Source: Alloalcanivorax balearicus MACL04 (GTDB lineage Bacteria > Pseudomonadota > Gammaproteobacteria > Pseudomonadales > Alcanivoracaceae). From it: a stretch of DNA of 64,000 nt. The DNA is taken from assembly GCF_025532145.1 (NCBI RefSeq), contig NZ_ARXS01000005.1, forward strand, positions 1-64,000, read 5' to 3'. Below the pieces are notes generated by a model. It did no database searches. It worked only from the letters and a program-made list of their open reading frames with translations, and was not told where the DNA came from. The translations under genes and the position numbers were made by a program. Below, piece by piece: positions 1 through 10,127 of the stretch (positions within the stretch are counted from its first letter, which is position 1; each line of letters opens with the position of its first letter).

Positions 1-22
1 CCGGTAATCCGCGATGAACCAT

Positions 23-55
23 AAAAAAGCCCCGCCCTTGCGGGCGAGGCTTTTT
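23..55 (-). terminator. groEL rho-independent terminator
   Basis: A GC-rich stem (GCCCCGCCC paired with GGGCGAGGC, short loop) is flanked by A and T runs on both sides. It lies about 30 bases past the groEL stop codon. Because both flanks are A/T tracts it could stop transcription from either direction. Confidence 0.85.
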
Positions 56-83
56 CGGGCTTCGGTGGGAGCCGGAGCGGCGA

Positions 84-2067
<1,984 letters not shown>

Positions 2068-2148
2068 TGCCTCTCTTCTCCTGTTGAGGTTTCAGCAATC
2101 AACGAATGTAGTCAGCATCATGGCCGGACCGGCATGGCCAGATCCGGC

Positions 2149-2175
2149 TTAGCACTCTATGCCAGAGAGTGCTAA
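2149..2175 (-). promoter_or_regulatory. CIRCE operator (HrcA site) of groESL
   Basis: The sequence is TTAGCACTC, nine bases, GAGTGCTAA: an exact match to the CIRCE inverted repeat bound by the HrcA repressor. It begins at the last base of a sigma70-like -10 box, so a bound repressor would block the start site; in the transcript it would lie in the 5' leader. hrcA itself is not in this window. CIRCE is uncommon in gammaproteobacteria outside some lineages. Confidence 0.93.
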
Positions 2176-2202
2176 TCATAATTGGACCGTCATGACAGTC
2201 AA
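2175..2202 (-). promoter_or_regulatory. sigma70-type promoter of groESL
   Basis: On the minus strand TTGACT (2202-2197) and TATGAT (2180-2175) are separated by 16 bases, giving near-consensus -35 and -10 boxes. The -10 box touches the CIRCE element, as expected for an HrcA-repressed housekeeping promoter. Confidence 0.75.
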
Positions 2203-2226
2203 TAGGCCGTCACGCCGGTGACCTCC

Positions 2227-2254
2227 TAATGGGGCTGCCAGCCGGCCTTTCAAG
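2227..2254 (-). promoter_or_regulatory. sigma32 heat-shock promoter of groESL
   Basis: On the minus strand CTTGAAA (2254-2248), 13 bases, then CCCCATTA (2234-2227) match the RpoH (sigma32) consensus CTTGAAA / CCCCATnT almost exactly. It lies upstream of the sigma70-type promoter, so groESL appears to have positive RpoH control and negative HrcA control in series. Confidence 0.82.
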
Positions 2255-2363
2255 AGCGCGGAGCACAAAAAATCACCTGGAGTGATTTTTGACGTCGTGT
2301 CAGCGACGGCCCAAAGGGTGGATGGCGGTTGCGCGGTGCCCCCGGCACTTTCATACTCGCCGC

Positions 2364-2696
2364 ATGAATCAGGAGTTCCGCGACGCGGTCTATCAGATTG
2401 TGGCGGCCATCCCCGCCGGCACCGTCTGCAGCTATGGTCAGGTGGCCCGTATGGCGGGTTACCCACGCCACGCCCGTTTTGTCGGCCGGTTGATGAGCCA
2501 GTTGCCCAAAGGCAGCAAACTACCGTGGCATCGGGTGATCCGGGGCGACGGCGGTCTGCCGTTGATCGGCACCCCCAGCGGAGAGACCCAACTGCGCCGG
2601 TTACACAAGGAAGGCGTGGCGGTGCTGGGCCACCGCGTGCCATTGCGCCGTTTCCAATGGCGCCCCGAGGCCGCCGAATCCGCCCCCGGAGAGTAA
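2364..2696 (+). CDS. Alkyltransferase-like protein (ATL), MGMT fold
   Basis: Small DNA-damage-recognition protein related to the O6-alkylguanine transferases. The methyl-accepting cysteine motif PCHR is replaced by PWHR (Trp at residue 55), the hallmark of ATL proteins, which bind O6-alkylguanine and hand it to nucleotide excision repair without removing the alkyl group. The wing and helix-turn-helix region GTVCSYGQVARMAGYP and the arginine-bearing segment RHARFVGRLM are present. The start MNQEFRDAV is preferred because the longer open frame adds 25 residues with no family character. It stops directly before the next gene (2697), suggesting co-transcription with it. Confidence 0.9.
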   Translation: MNQEFRDAVYQIVAAIPAGTVCSYGQVARMAGYPRHARFVGRLMSQLPKGSKLPWHRVIRGDGGLPLIGTPSGETQLRRLHKEGVAVLGHRVPLRRFQWRPEAAESAPGE

Positions 2697-3995
2697 ATGA
2701 AACTGGAAAACGCCTTTTTTGATCGCCGCATCCTGGTGATCTTTCTGCTGGGTATTGCCAGCGGCTTCCCCAAGGGCATGATCGTTTCCACCCTGTCCGC
2801 CTGGCTCACCGACGAGGGTCTGAGCCGTACCAGCCTGGGCCTGTTCGGTCTGGTCTCCCTGCCCTACGCGCTCAATTTTCTGTGGGCTCCATTGGTGGAC
2901 AGTTTCCGTCTGGGACCGCTGGGGCGGGCGCTGGGCAAGCGCCGGGCCTGGATTCTGCTCAGCCAGATCGCACTGGTGGGGCTGCTGATCCTGCTCTCCG
3001 TGTTCACGCCCAGCAAACAGCTGCTGGCCGTGGGCATTATCTGTCTGATCATCGCTTTTGTTTCCGCCACCCAGGATATCGCCATCGACGCCCTGCGGAT
3101 CGAATCCGTGCCGGTGGACCAGCAGGGCGCCGCCGCCTCCGCCGGCGTGGTGGGGTGGTTGCTGGGAAATCTGCTGATCGCCGGCATCGCCCTGTGGCTG
3201 ACCGCCTTGCTCGACAGTTGGAACCAGATCTACCTGGTGATGAGCAGCGCCATGTTGTTCGGGGTGGCCGGCTGCCTGCTGGCACGGGAACCCGAAGACA
3301 GAACCATGGCGGGCGGACGCCTGGACGCCCCGCCGGGCGAGCGCATGGCACGCTGGCTGCAAAGCGCGGTATTCGCGCCTTTCATTGAGTTTTTCCGCCG
3401 CAACGGCACGCAGATGGCCGTGGTGCTGCTGGGGTTCATCTTTCTGTTCAAGATCGGCGAGGCGTTTCTCGGCACCATGTCGATCCGCTTCTACAACGAA
3501 ATCGGCTACGAATGGGCGGAGGTGTTCGCCTACGTGAAAACCGCCGGCATGGTGGCACTCGGTGTTGGCAGCTTTCTCGGCGGTGCCATCAGTATCAAGT
3601 TGGGCGCCTCCCGGGGTCTGCTGGTAGCCGGGATCGCCATGGCCCTGACCAATCTGCTCTACGCCTGGCTGGCGGTGACCGGGCGTAACGACACCGTGCT
3701 GCTGACCTGCGTGATTCTCGACAACTTCACCGGCGGTGTTTCCACCATTGCCTTCGTCACTTATATCTCCGACCTGTGTAACCGGCAGTTCACCGCTACG
3801 CAGTATGCTCTGCTGGCATCGCTGGGCAATCTGGGCCGCACCACCCTGGCCGCCGGCAGCGGCTGGATGGTGGATCTTCTCGGAGGCCGCTGGGAGGTGT
3901 TCTTTATACTCACCGCGCTGATGGCGATACCGGGACTGCTGATTCTGCTGTGGCTGATCCGACACGGCGCCCGGCCGGAGGCACAACGGCTATGA
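2697..3995 (+). CDS. AmpG-type MFS permease (muropeptide transporter family)
   Basis: Major facilitator protein of 432 residues with about twelve hydrophobic segments. The AmpG-type landmarks are SGFPKGMIVSTLSAWL near residue 22, LPYALNFLWAPLVDSF near residue 58 and ATQDIAIDALRIE near residue 123. AmpG proteins import GlcNAc-anhydromuropeptides from the periplasm for recycling; AmpD, also in this window, processes them in the cytoplasm. Genomes often carry two AmpG paralogues, so whether this copy is the main muropeptide permease is inferred. Translation starts immediately after the ATL stop and overlaps the next gene by ATGA. Confidence 0.82.
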   Translation: MKLENAFFDRRILVIFLLGIASGFPKGMIVSTLSAWLTDEGLSRTSLGLFGLVSLPYALNFLWAPLVDSFRLGPLGRALGKRRAWILLSQIALVGLLILLSVFTPSKQLLAVGIICLIIAFVSATQDIAIDALRIESVPVDQQGAAASAGVVGWLLGNLLIAGIALWLTALLDSWNQIYLVMSSAMLFGVAGCLLAREPEDRTMAGGRLDAPPGERMARWLQSAVFAPFIEFFRRNGTQMAVVLLGFIFLFKIGEAFLGTMSIRFYNEIGYEWAEVFAYVKTAGMVALGVGSFLGGAISIKLGASRGLLVAGIAMALTNLLYAWLAVTGRNDTVLLTCVILDNFTGGVSTIAFVTYISDLCNRQFTATQYALLASLGNLGRTTLAAGSGWMVDLLGGRWEVFFILTALMAIPGLLILLWLIRHGARPEAQRL

Positions 3996-4861
3996 GCACC
4001 TGGTACCTGCTCGGCGCCGGCAACATGGGCTTGCTGGCGGCGTACTACTTGCTCCAGGCCGGTTTCCCGGTGACCTTGCTGCGCCGCGACACCGCCAGCC
4101 CGCTTCGCAGGAGGCTCACCTTCGCCGACGGCAGGCCGTCATACGATCTGATCCTGCCGGTGCTTTCGCCCGCCGCGCTGACCGAACCGCCGCGCCATCT
4201 GATCGTGGCCTGCAAGGCGCCGTACAGCGCCACCGCCCTTGGGCAAGTGCCGCTGATCGCCGATACCCAGGTGCTGCGCCTGCAGAACGGTCTCGGCAGC
4301 CTTGATGGTCTGCTGCCAGAGGGCGTGCTGCCGATCGAGGTGGTCACCACTTCGGCGGTGAAGCAGGACGGGCCGGAACAACATCAGGTGGTGGCGGAAA
4401 ACGAAACCTGGATGGGCGGCGGCGATGCCGCTCCGGACTGGTTCGAGCCGTTGAGCGCACACTGGCCGAACCTGAGCTGGCCAACGGACTTTCAACACCG
4501 CCAGTGGCATAAACTGGTGGCCAACGCGGTGATCAATCCGCTCACCGCGCTCCACGATGTGCCCAACGGCCGGCTGCTGGAAGACCGGGAGTTGCAACGC
4601 CAGGCCGCCGAACTGTGCCGGGAGGCCGACCAGTTGTTCACTGCTTTGGATCCGACCTGGCCCGGCGACTCCCTGCCCCGGGTGATGGCGGTGGCAAGCG
4701 CCACCGCGGGCAATACTTCGTCCATGCGTGCCGACGTCCGCAAAGGCGCCCGCACCGAGATCGATGCCATCAATGGCTATTTACTGCGCCGGGCCGCTGC
4801 CCAGGGGTTGTCACTGCCGGCCCATGAGCGCATCGTCGCCGCCATGACCTCGGAGACATGA
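3992..4861 (+). CDS. Ketopantoate reductase family protein (PanE/ApbA)
   Basis: NADPH-dependent 2-dehydropantoate 2-reductase family, the step before pantothenate synthesis. An N-terminal Rossmann motif (LLGAGNMG) is followed by the family's KLVANAVINPLTAL segment (catalytic Lys and Asn) and the C-terminal SSMRADVRKGARTEIDAING signature. The start MSTWYLL is set by the ATGA overlap with the upstream permease. At 289 residues it is slightly short for PanE. Several genomes carry paralogues with other substrates, so the exact reaction is an inference. Confidence 0.85.
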   Translation: MSTWYLLGAGNMGLLAAYYLLQAGFPVTLLRRDTASPLRRRLTFADGRPSYDLILPVLSPAALTEPPRHLIVACKAPYSATALGQVPLIADTQVLRLQNGLGSLDGLLPEGVLPIEVVTTSAVKQDGPEQHQVVAENETWMGGGDAAPDWFEPLSAHWPNLSWPTDFQHRQWHKLVANAVINPLTALHDVPNGRLLEDRELQRQAAELCREADQLFTALDPTWPGDSLPRVMAVASATAGNTSSMRADVRKGARTEIDAINGYLLRRAAAQGLSLPAHERIVAAMTSET

Positions 4862-4871
4862 AATCAGAGGT

Positions 4872-4965
4872 CGCTACAAGGCCGCTGTAGCTAGCCCTGC
4901 TGGCGAATAAGACACGGCGCCCAAAAGATTCGCCAGCAGGCTAGCTCCCACAGCGGCTTCGTAGC
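4872..4965. repeat. REP-type palindromic element 1
   Basis: Two arms of about 37 bases (GCTAC..CTGCTGGCGAAT and its imperfect complement) surround a short centre. The outer sequence (GCTACGAAGCCGCTGTGGGAGC) is shared with elements near 20.05, 29.85 and 30.88 kb. It lies between panE-like and cobalamin adenosyltransferase genes in a 253-base gap. Confidence 0.8.
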
Positions 4966-4999
4966 AGGGTGATCCGAAGCGAGCGGTTTCAGAGCTGGT

Positions 5000-5022
5000 G
5001 GAGAGCCGACGGTCGGCTCTCC
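5000..5022. repeat. Perfect 23-base palindrome
   Basis: GGAGAGCCGAC and GTCGGCTCTCC flank a single base. It sits about 90 bases before the adenosyltransferase start. There is no T run, so it is a weak terminator candidate; an operator role is possible but nothing else supports it. I see no cobalamin riboswitch in this gap. Confidence 0.5.
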
Positions 5023-5114
5023 TCCCCTCATGTCTCCGGGGTCGGGGCTGCACCCGTGGCGGAATCCGGAGTACATTCATGGATTCCACGCCACATCATC
5101 AAAAAGGAATCACC

Positions 5115-5684
5115 ATGTCTTCCCGCAAGGATGAAAAGACCCGCATCAACCGGGTCATCACCCGCACCGGCGACGATGGCCAGACCGGCCTCGCCGATGG
5201 CAGCCGGGTCGCCAAGGACCATCCCCGCATCGAAGCCCTGGGCAGCCTGGATGAACTCAACAGCGCACTCGGCGTACTACGCGCTCACCCGCTTGATGAG
5301 GATCTGGACCGGTTGATCGAGAATTTGCAGCAATGGCTGTTCGATATCGGCGGCGAGCTGGCCATTCCCGCCACCGCGACCCTCACCGATGCCGAACTGG
5401 TGGAAATCGAATCCCAGGCCGATCTGATCAATGCCGAACTGCCGCCGCTGAAGGAGTTTGTATTACCCGGCGGCAACGCCGACGCCGCCTGGTGTCACCA
5501 TTGCCGTACCGTGGCCCGGCGCGCCGAACGCCGGCTGGTGACGCTGGCCGCCGAGGAAGAGGTCAACCCGGTCAGCCTGGCGATCCTCAACCGTCTCGGC
5601 GACCTGCTGTTCATCATGGCCCGCCTGATCAATCTGCGCGCCGAAACGCCGGAATCACAGTGGGTACGGCGCGAAGATCGCTGA
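5115..5684 (+). CDS. Cob(I)alamin adenosyltransferase, PduO type
   Basis: Transfers the adenosyl group of ATP to cob(I)alamin to form coenzyme B12. The N-terminal ATP-binding motif TGDDGQTGLADGSRV, the segment RIEALGSLDELNSALG, the FVLPGG turn and the CRTVARRAERR signature are all characteristic of the PduO family. The 189-residue start MSSRKDEK follows an AAGGA ribosome site; a longer frame reaches back into the intergenic repeat region and is unlikely. It implies use of or salvage to adenosylcobalamin; no B12-dependent enzyme is encoded nearby. Confidence 0.93.
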   Translation: MSSRKDEKTRINRVITRTGDDGQTGLADGSRVAKDHPRIEALGSLDELNSALGVLRAHPLDEDLDRLIENLQQWLFDIGGELAIPATATLTDAELVEIESQADLINAELPPLKEFVLPGGNADAAWCHHCRTVARRAERRLVTLAAEEEVNPVSLAILNRLGDLLFIMARLINLRAETPESQWVRREDR

Positions 5685-5797
5685 CCGGACGCCGCGCGGC
5701 TTGGAGGCATTCCATTTTGAAAGAATGTGCAAGTCGCTAGGGAGACACCCCGGACGGCCTTACACTGGAGCGATTCTCCACGGCTCCCGCGGGCATC

Positions 5798-7174
5798 ATG
5801 GGCATACGCAACAAGCTGTTCCTCACCTTTCTGGGTACTTTCCTGCTGCTGATCCTGGCGGCCAGCGCCTTCTATTACCTGTCGTTCGAGCAGAGCCTGT
5901 CCAAGTATCTGGATGAGCGTCAGCAAGCCCAGGTGGAACGGCTCGCCGATCACCTGGCAGTACTCTACGCGCAGCGGGGCAGCTGGGACTTTCTGTTACG
6001 TGACCCGCGTCAGTTGGGACGGCTGTACTGGCTCGCTGGTGACCGCAATCAGCCCGACCCGCGTAAAATCGATCGCGATGCCCATCGTCATCTGCAGTTG
6101 CTGACGGCCGACAAGCACCCTCTGCTGGGCCCACCAGTGGCGCCCAAATTCCGTCGCAAGGTGGCGATCCGTATCGGCGATCAGGTAGTGGGCTGGCTGG
6201 TCTATCCGGACCAGGAAGCGATCCGCGACTCCATGGATCGCCGATTCCAGGACCGGCAACTGCGTTTCATGCTGTGGATGACCCTGATTGGCCTGGCTCT
6301 GTCACTACTGGTGTCGTGGCTGCTGGCACGCCACTTCGTGGCACCGATCACCGCCCTGAGCCGCCATACCCGGCAACTGCGCGAAGGGAATTACGGGGCC
6401 CGGCTGACCAGTCAGCGGCGCGATGAGCTGGGCGATCTGATTCGCCATGTGGACAGCCTGGCGCAGCGCCTGAATCAGGGCCAGCAGGCCCGTCAGCGCT
6501 GGTTCTCTGATATCGCCCACGAGTTGCGCACGCCGTTGGCGGTACTGCGCGGCGAGCTGGAAGCGATCCAGGACGGCGTGCGTCCGATGAGCAAGGAGAC
6601 CATCAGCACCCTGGAATCCGAGGTCCGGCACCTGACCCATCTGGTCAGCGATCTGCACGATCTGGCCCTGGCCGATGCCGGCAACCTGCGCTATCACTTT
6701 ACCCGGATGGACCTGGACGCCCTCTGCGAGGACGCCGTGGACGCGGTGCGCCCGGCGATGCAGCGCCAGGGGTTGACCCTGCTCACCACCCTGCCGCCGG
6801 CCACCCTTAGCGGCGATCCGGTACGCCTGCGCCAGTTGCTCGATAATCTGCTGCACAACAGCCTGAAATACACCGATCAGGGTGGCGAAGTGCAACTGGT
6901 TCTGGACGACGAGCAGGACCATTGGCGCCTTACCATCAACGACACCGCTCCGGGTGTGCCAGAGGAAGCGTTGCCGAAACTGTTCGATCACCTGTTCCGG
7001 GTGGAAAGCTCGCGCAACCGCCGCACCGGCGGCGCCGGCCTGGGACTGGCGATCTGCCAGCGCATCGTCGAAGCCCATGGCGGCACCATCACGGCCGGGC
7101 ACAGCCCGCTGGGCGGCCTGCGTATCACCATTCGATTGCCCAAGGATCATCATGCCCCGCGTACTGATCGTTGA
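5798..7174 (+). CDS. Sensor histidine kinase, BaeS-like
   Basis: Membrane sensor of a two-component system, 458 residues. It has a first membrane helix (about 7-27), a periplasmic sensor loop of some 125 residues, a second helix (about 156-177), a HAMP linker, the phospho-acceptor motif SDIAHELRTPLAVL with His241, then the N box (DNLLHNSLKYT) and a glycine-rich ATP lid (GGAGLGLAI). The kinase-then-regulator order and a downstream Spy-like gene match the E. coli baeSR/spy envelope-stress circuit. The stop overlaps the regulator start by 23 bases, so the two are translationally coupled. The assignment as BaeS rather than another envelope sensor is inferred. Confidence 0.88.
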   Translation: MGIRNKLFLTFLGTFLLLILAASAFYYLSFEQSLSKYLDERQQAQVERLADHLAVLYAQRGSWDFLLRDPRQLGRLYWLAGDRNQPDPRKIDRDAHRHLQLLTADKHPLLGPPVAPKFRRKVAIRIGDQVVGWLVYPDQEAIRDSMDRRFQDRQLRFMLWMTLIGLALSLLVSWLLARHFVAPITALSRHTRQLREGNYGARLTSQRRDELGDLIRHVDSLAQRLNQGQQARQRWFSDIAHELRTPLAVLRGELEAIQDGVRPMSKETISTLESEVRHLTHLVSDLHDLALADAGNLRYHFTRMDLDALCEDAVDAVRPAMQRQGLTLLTTLPPATLSGDPVRLRQLLDNLLHNSLKYTDQGGEVQLVLDDEQDHWRLTINDTAPGVPEEALPKLFDHLFRVESSRNRRTGGAGLGLAICQRIVEAHGGTITAGHSPLGGLRITIRLPKDHHAPRTDR

Positions 7175-7850
7175 AGACGAGCCCCGCCTGGCGCAGCTAC
7201 TGGCGGACTATCTGACCCACAGTCACTTCCAGGCGGATCAGACCGCCAGTGTGCGGGAGGCGGAACGGCTCGTCCGTGAAGGAGGTTATCAGGCGGTACT
7301 GCTGGATCTGATGCTGCCCGACGGCGACGGCATGGAACTGTGCAAAACCATCCGCCGCTTCTCCCAGGTACCGATTCTGATGATCACCGCCCGGGTGGAA
7401 GAGGTGGATCGGTTGTTGGGGCTGGAGATCGGCGCCGACGACTACATTTGCAAGCCGTTCAGCCCCCGGGAAGTGGTGGCGCGGGTCAAGGCGGTGTTGC
7501 GCCGCTCCCTGGCCACGGAACAGGAACCGGGCAGCGGCCTGGAACTGGACCGTCACCGCTTCGAGGCGGTCTACCAAAGTGCCCGGGTGGCGCTCACCGC
7601 CATCGAGTTCGAACTGTTGGCCACCCTGGCCAAACAACCGGGCCGAATCTGGAGCCGCGATCATTTGATGGATGTGATCTACCCGGACCACCGAGTGGTC
7701 TCCGATCGCACCATAGACAGCCATATTCGCAAGCTGCGACGAAAACTGGGCGAAGGGCTGCCCGGTGACCACGACTGGATCGGCAGCGTCTACGGTGTGG
7801 GCTACCGTCTTCAGACCCGGCCGGAAGACGGTACCGACGAAGACGAATAA
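7152..7850 (+). CDS. OmpR-family response regulator, BaeR-like
   Basis: Response regulator of 232 residues. The receiver domain has the acidic pair EDE (residues 8-10), phospho-acceptor Asp52 (LLDLMLPDGDG) and the conserved Lys in ICKPF. The C-terminal winged helix (about 130-225) has the recognition segment VVSDRTIDSHIRKLRRKL. It is the partner of the overlapping kinase. A likely target lies just downstream: direct 11-base-spaced repeats and a BaeR-box-like sequence precede the Spy-like gene. Confidence 0.9.
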   Translation: MPRVLIVEDEPRLAQLLADYLTHSHFQADQTASVREAERLVREGGYQAVLLDLMLPDGDGMELCKTIRRFSQVPILMITARVEEVDRLLGLEIGADDYICKPFSPREVVARVKAVLRRSLATEQEPGSGLELDRHRFEAVYQSARVALTAIEFELLATLAKQPGRIWSRDHLMDVIYPDHRVVSDRTIDSHIRKLRRKLGEGLPGDHDWIGSVYGVGYRLQTRPEDGTDEDE

Positions 7851-7871
7851 GCGCGGGTTGTTCCACGGTTC

Positions 7872-7907
7872 CTGCACGCTCTCTGCACATTTTTCTCCGA
7901 CACTGGG
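7872..7907 (+). promoter_or_regulatory. Candidate response-regulator binding site before spy-like gene
   Basis: CTGCAC occurs at 7872 and again at 7883, an 11-base repeat typical of OmpR-family dimers. Directly after it TTTTTCTCC (7890-7898) continues as GACACTGGG; from memory the E. coli BaeR box reads TTTTTCTCCATnATTGGC, giving about 13 of 18 matches. It lies 29-64 bases before the start codon. Confidence 0.55.
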
Positions 7908-7935
7908 TGCATCGAAGTTCAACGGAGAAAACGCC

Positions 7936-8283
7936 ATGAAGAAAGCACTACTGATCGCCCTCACCCTGGTCACCACCACCGCCTTCGCCGGCCCCGGCAT
8001 GGGTCACGGTTCGAAGATGAAGTTCGATCCGGAGCAACGCATGGACCGCATGGCGGAAACCCTGGAGTTGACCGACGCTCAACGTACCGAGATTGAATCG
8101 ATCTTCGAGGAACAGCACGAGAAAATGAAAACGCTGCACGATGAGACCCGCGAACGAGTGGACGCGGTGTTAACCACGGAACAGCGGGACAAAGCGCAGG
8201 CACTGCAGGAAGAACGCAAGGAAAAGATGAAGGAGCGCATGGAACGGATGCAGCAGCGTCTGGAGCGGAAAAACGCGGAATAA
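7936..8283 (+). CDS. Spy/CpxP-like periplasmic chaperone
   Basis: Secreted protein of 115 residues: signal peptide MKKALLIALTLVTTTAFA, cleaved after AFA, then an all-helical, highly charged body rich in Glu, Arg, Lys, Met and Gln. The segment MAETLELTDAQRTEIESIFEE resembles the LTxxQ motif region of the Spy/CpxP family, whose members protect periplasmic proteins or damp envelope-stress signalling. It has its own GGAG ribosome site. The upstream repeats suggest control by the adjacent two-component system. Spy and CpxP cannot be told apart by eye here. Confidence 0.8.
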   Translation: MKKALLIALTLVTTTAFAGPGMGHGSKMKFDPEQRMDRMAETLELTDAQRTEIESIFEEQHEKMKTLHDETRERVDAVLTTEQRDKAQALQEERKEKMKERMERMQQRLERKNAE

Positions 8284-8303
8284 ACCACGACCGTGCTGAG
8301 ATA

Positions 8304-8373
8304 ATTCGCGGCCAAGGCCGCTCCCACAGCGACTTCTTGAAATAGCAATGGGAGCAGGCCAATTGGCCGCGAT
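8304..8373. repeat. REP-type palindromic element, second family
   Basis: Inverted arms TTCGCGGCCAAGGCCGCTCCCA and TGGGAGCAGGCCAATTGGCCGCGA surround about 22 bases. The arm is the GGAGCGGCCTTGGCCGCGA type familiar from pseudomonad REP sequences. It fills the gap between the convergent spy-like and aceF genes and may act as a transcription barrier. Confidence 0.75.
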
Positions 8374-8383
8374 CTTTCTTTTA

Positions 8384-10090
8384 CTACAGCAACACTCTAC
8401 GCAAATCCCCCAGCAGACTGCTCAGGTAAGTGGTAAAGCGCGCCGCGTCGGCGCCGTCGATCACCCGGTGATCGTAGGACAGTGACAACGGCAGCGTCAG
8501 CCTGGGCTGGAACGCCTGGCCATCCCACACTGGTTTAGTGTCGGAGCGGCTGACACCGAGAATCGCCACCTCCGGCCAATTGACGATCGGCGTGAAGGCG
8601 GTCCCGCCGATACCGCCCAGGGACGAGATGCTGAAGCAGGCGCCCTTCATGTCCGCCGGTGTCAGCTTGCGATCCCGCGCCTTGGCCGCCAGTTCCGACA
8701 TTTCCAGAGCAATCTCCTTGAGCCCTTTCTTGTCGGCGTCACGTAATACCGGCACCACCAGACCGTTGGGGGTGTCCACGGCGATGCCAATGTGCACATA
8801 GTCCTTCTGAATCAGGGCTTCGCCGCCTTTCTCCAGGGAACTGTTGAAACGCGGGAAGGCGCGCAACGCATTGGCACAGGCTTTCACCAGAAAGGCCAGC
8901 ATGGTGAGCTTGACGCCTTCCTTCTCCAGCAGTTTGTTCTGGCTCTTGCGGAACGCTTCCAGGTCAGTGATATCGGCTTCGTCGAACTGGGTAACGTGCG
9001 GAATGGTGATCCAGCTGCGGTGCAGGTTGCGGGCCGCCACCTTACGCAGTTTGTTCAGTTCCACTCGCTCCACCGGTCCGAATTCGCTGAAATCAATGTC
9101 CGGCAAATCGTCCACCGGTGCCGCCGTGCCTGCCCCGGCCGGCGCTTCCATACGGCTTTTCAGATAGGCGTGGACGTCTTCCTTGAGGATACGCTCCTTG
9201 GGACCGGAGCCTTTGACCCGCGCCAGGTCCACACCGGTATCACGGGCCAGCTTGCGTACCGCCGGGCCGGCATGAACCTGGGCGGATGGCTGACCGGAGG
9301 ACGCGGAAGCCGCGCTGCTCTCCTGTCTGGCAGGCGCCTGATCGGCCGGTTTTTGTGTCTGACCGGCACTTTTCGCCGGGCTGGATTCGGCTTTGGCCAC
9401 GGCCTTGTCACCGCCGGCTTTCGCCGCCGCTTTACCGTCGTCGCCGGACGCTTTCTTCGCCCCGCCGCCGCCGGCCCCATCCAGATCCATCAGCTGATCA
9501 CCGGTACCGACCTTGTCACCCACCTTGACCCGCAACCGGGCCACGGTGCCCGCCGCCGGCGAGGGGATGTCCAGGGACGCCTTGTCGGACTCCAGCACCA
9601 CCAGGGTCTGCTCGGCCTCGACCTGATCCCCGTCCTGGACCGGGATCTCGATGATTTCAGCGCCTTCGATATCGCCAAGATCGGGCACCGTCACGGTCTG
9701 GCTGCCGCCTCCCTGGGGTGCTTCCTGTTCATCATCTTCGCTGTCAGCGCCTTCGTCCGTGCTTTTGCTCTCCTGTTCAGGCTCGGCTTCCTCAGCGCCA
9801 TTCTGATCAGCTTGTTCCTCCCCGGCCGCCTGTCCGGCATCGTCGTCACCAGCTTCCGCCTCCAGCTCCAACAGCGGGTCGCCTTCCTTGACTTTGTCAC
9901 CCTGCTTGACCAGAAGACCAAGCACTTTGCCGCCTTTGGGCGCTGGCACTTCCACCGTCGCCTTGTCCGATTCCAACACCACGATGGTGTCTTCCGGGGC
10001 AATGGTATCGCCCTCTTTCACCGTCACCTCGATGACATCAACAGGATCGCTGCTGCCGACATCGGGGACTCGAATAGTTTCCTTGCTCAC
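8384..10090 (-). CDS. aceF: Pyruvate dehydrogenase E2, dihydrolipoyl acetyltransferase
   Basis: Core acetyltransferase of the pyruvate dehydrogenase complex, 568 residues. Two N-terminal lipoyl domains each show the lipoylated ESDKA lysine motif (near residues 41 and 170), separated by a very acidic linker. An Ala/Lys/Gln-rich hinge leads to the E1/E3-binding domain (VRKLARDTGVDLARVKGSG) and the catalytic domain with the HxxxDG site (DHRVIDGADAARF). The GTG start follows an AAGGAG ribosome site 37 bases after aceE. Two lipoyl domains is the pseudomonad-like number; E. coli has three. The E3 gene lpd does not follow. Confidence 0.97.
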   Translation of the reverse strand: MSKETIRVPDVGSSDPVDVIEVTVKEGDTIAPEDTIVVLESDKATVEVPAPKGGKVLGLLVKQGDKVKEGDPLLELEAEAGDDDAGQAAGEEQADQNGAEEAEPEQESKSTDEGADSEDDEQEAPQGGGSQTVTVPDLGDIEGAEIIEIPVQDGDQVEAEQTLVVLESDKASLDIPSPAAGTVARLRVKVGDKVGTGDQLMDLDGAGGGGAKKASGDDGKAAAKAGGDKAVAKAESSPAKSAGQTQKPADQAPARQESSAASASSGQPSAQVHAGPAVRKLARDTGVDLARVKGSGPKERILKEDVHAYLKSRMEAPAGAGTAAPVDDLPDIDFSEFGPVERVELNKLRKVAARNLHRSWITIPHVTQFDEADITDLEAFRKSQNKLLEKEGVKLTMLAFLVKACANALRAFPRFNSSLEKGGEALIQKDYVHIGIAVDTPNGLVVPVLRDADKKGLKEIALEMSELAAKARDRKLTPADMKGACFSISSLGGIGGTAFTPIVNWPEVAILGVSRSDTKPVWDGQAFQPRLTLPLSLSYDHRVIDGADAARFTTYLSSLLGDLRRVLL

Positions 10091-10127
10091 GCTTTGCTCC
10101 TTCTTGTGGAAGAAGAGTGGAAAATCA

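Noticed and set aside
2601-3986. 461-codon minus-strand frame opposite the AmpG-type permease
   Set aside because: Gln/His-rich shadow of a real gene, no start signal and no recognisable domain.
4862-5114. Cobalamin riboswitch before the adenosyltransferase gene
   Set aside because: No B12-box-like sequence or multi-stem layout; the space is filled by a REP element and a short palindrome.
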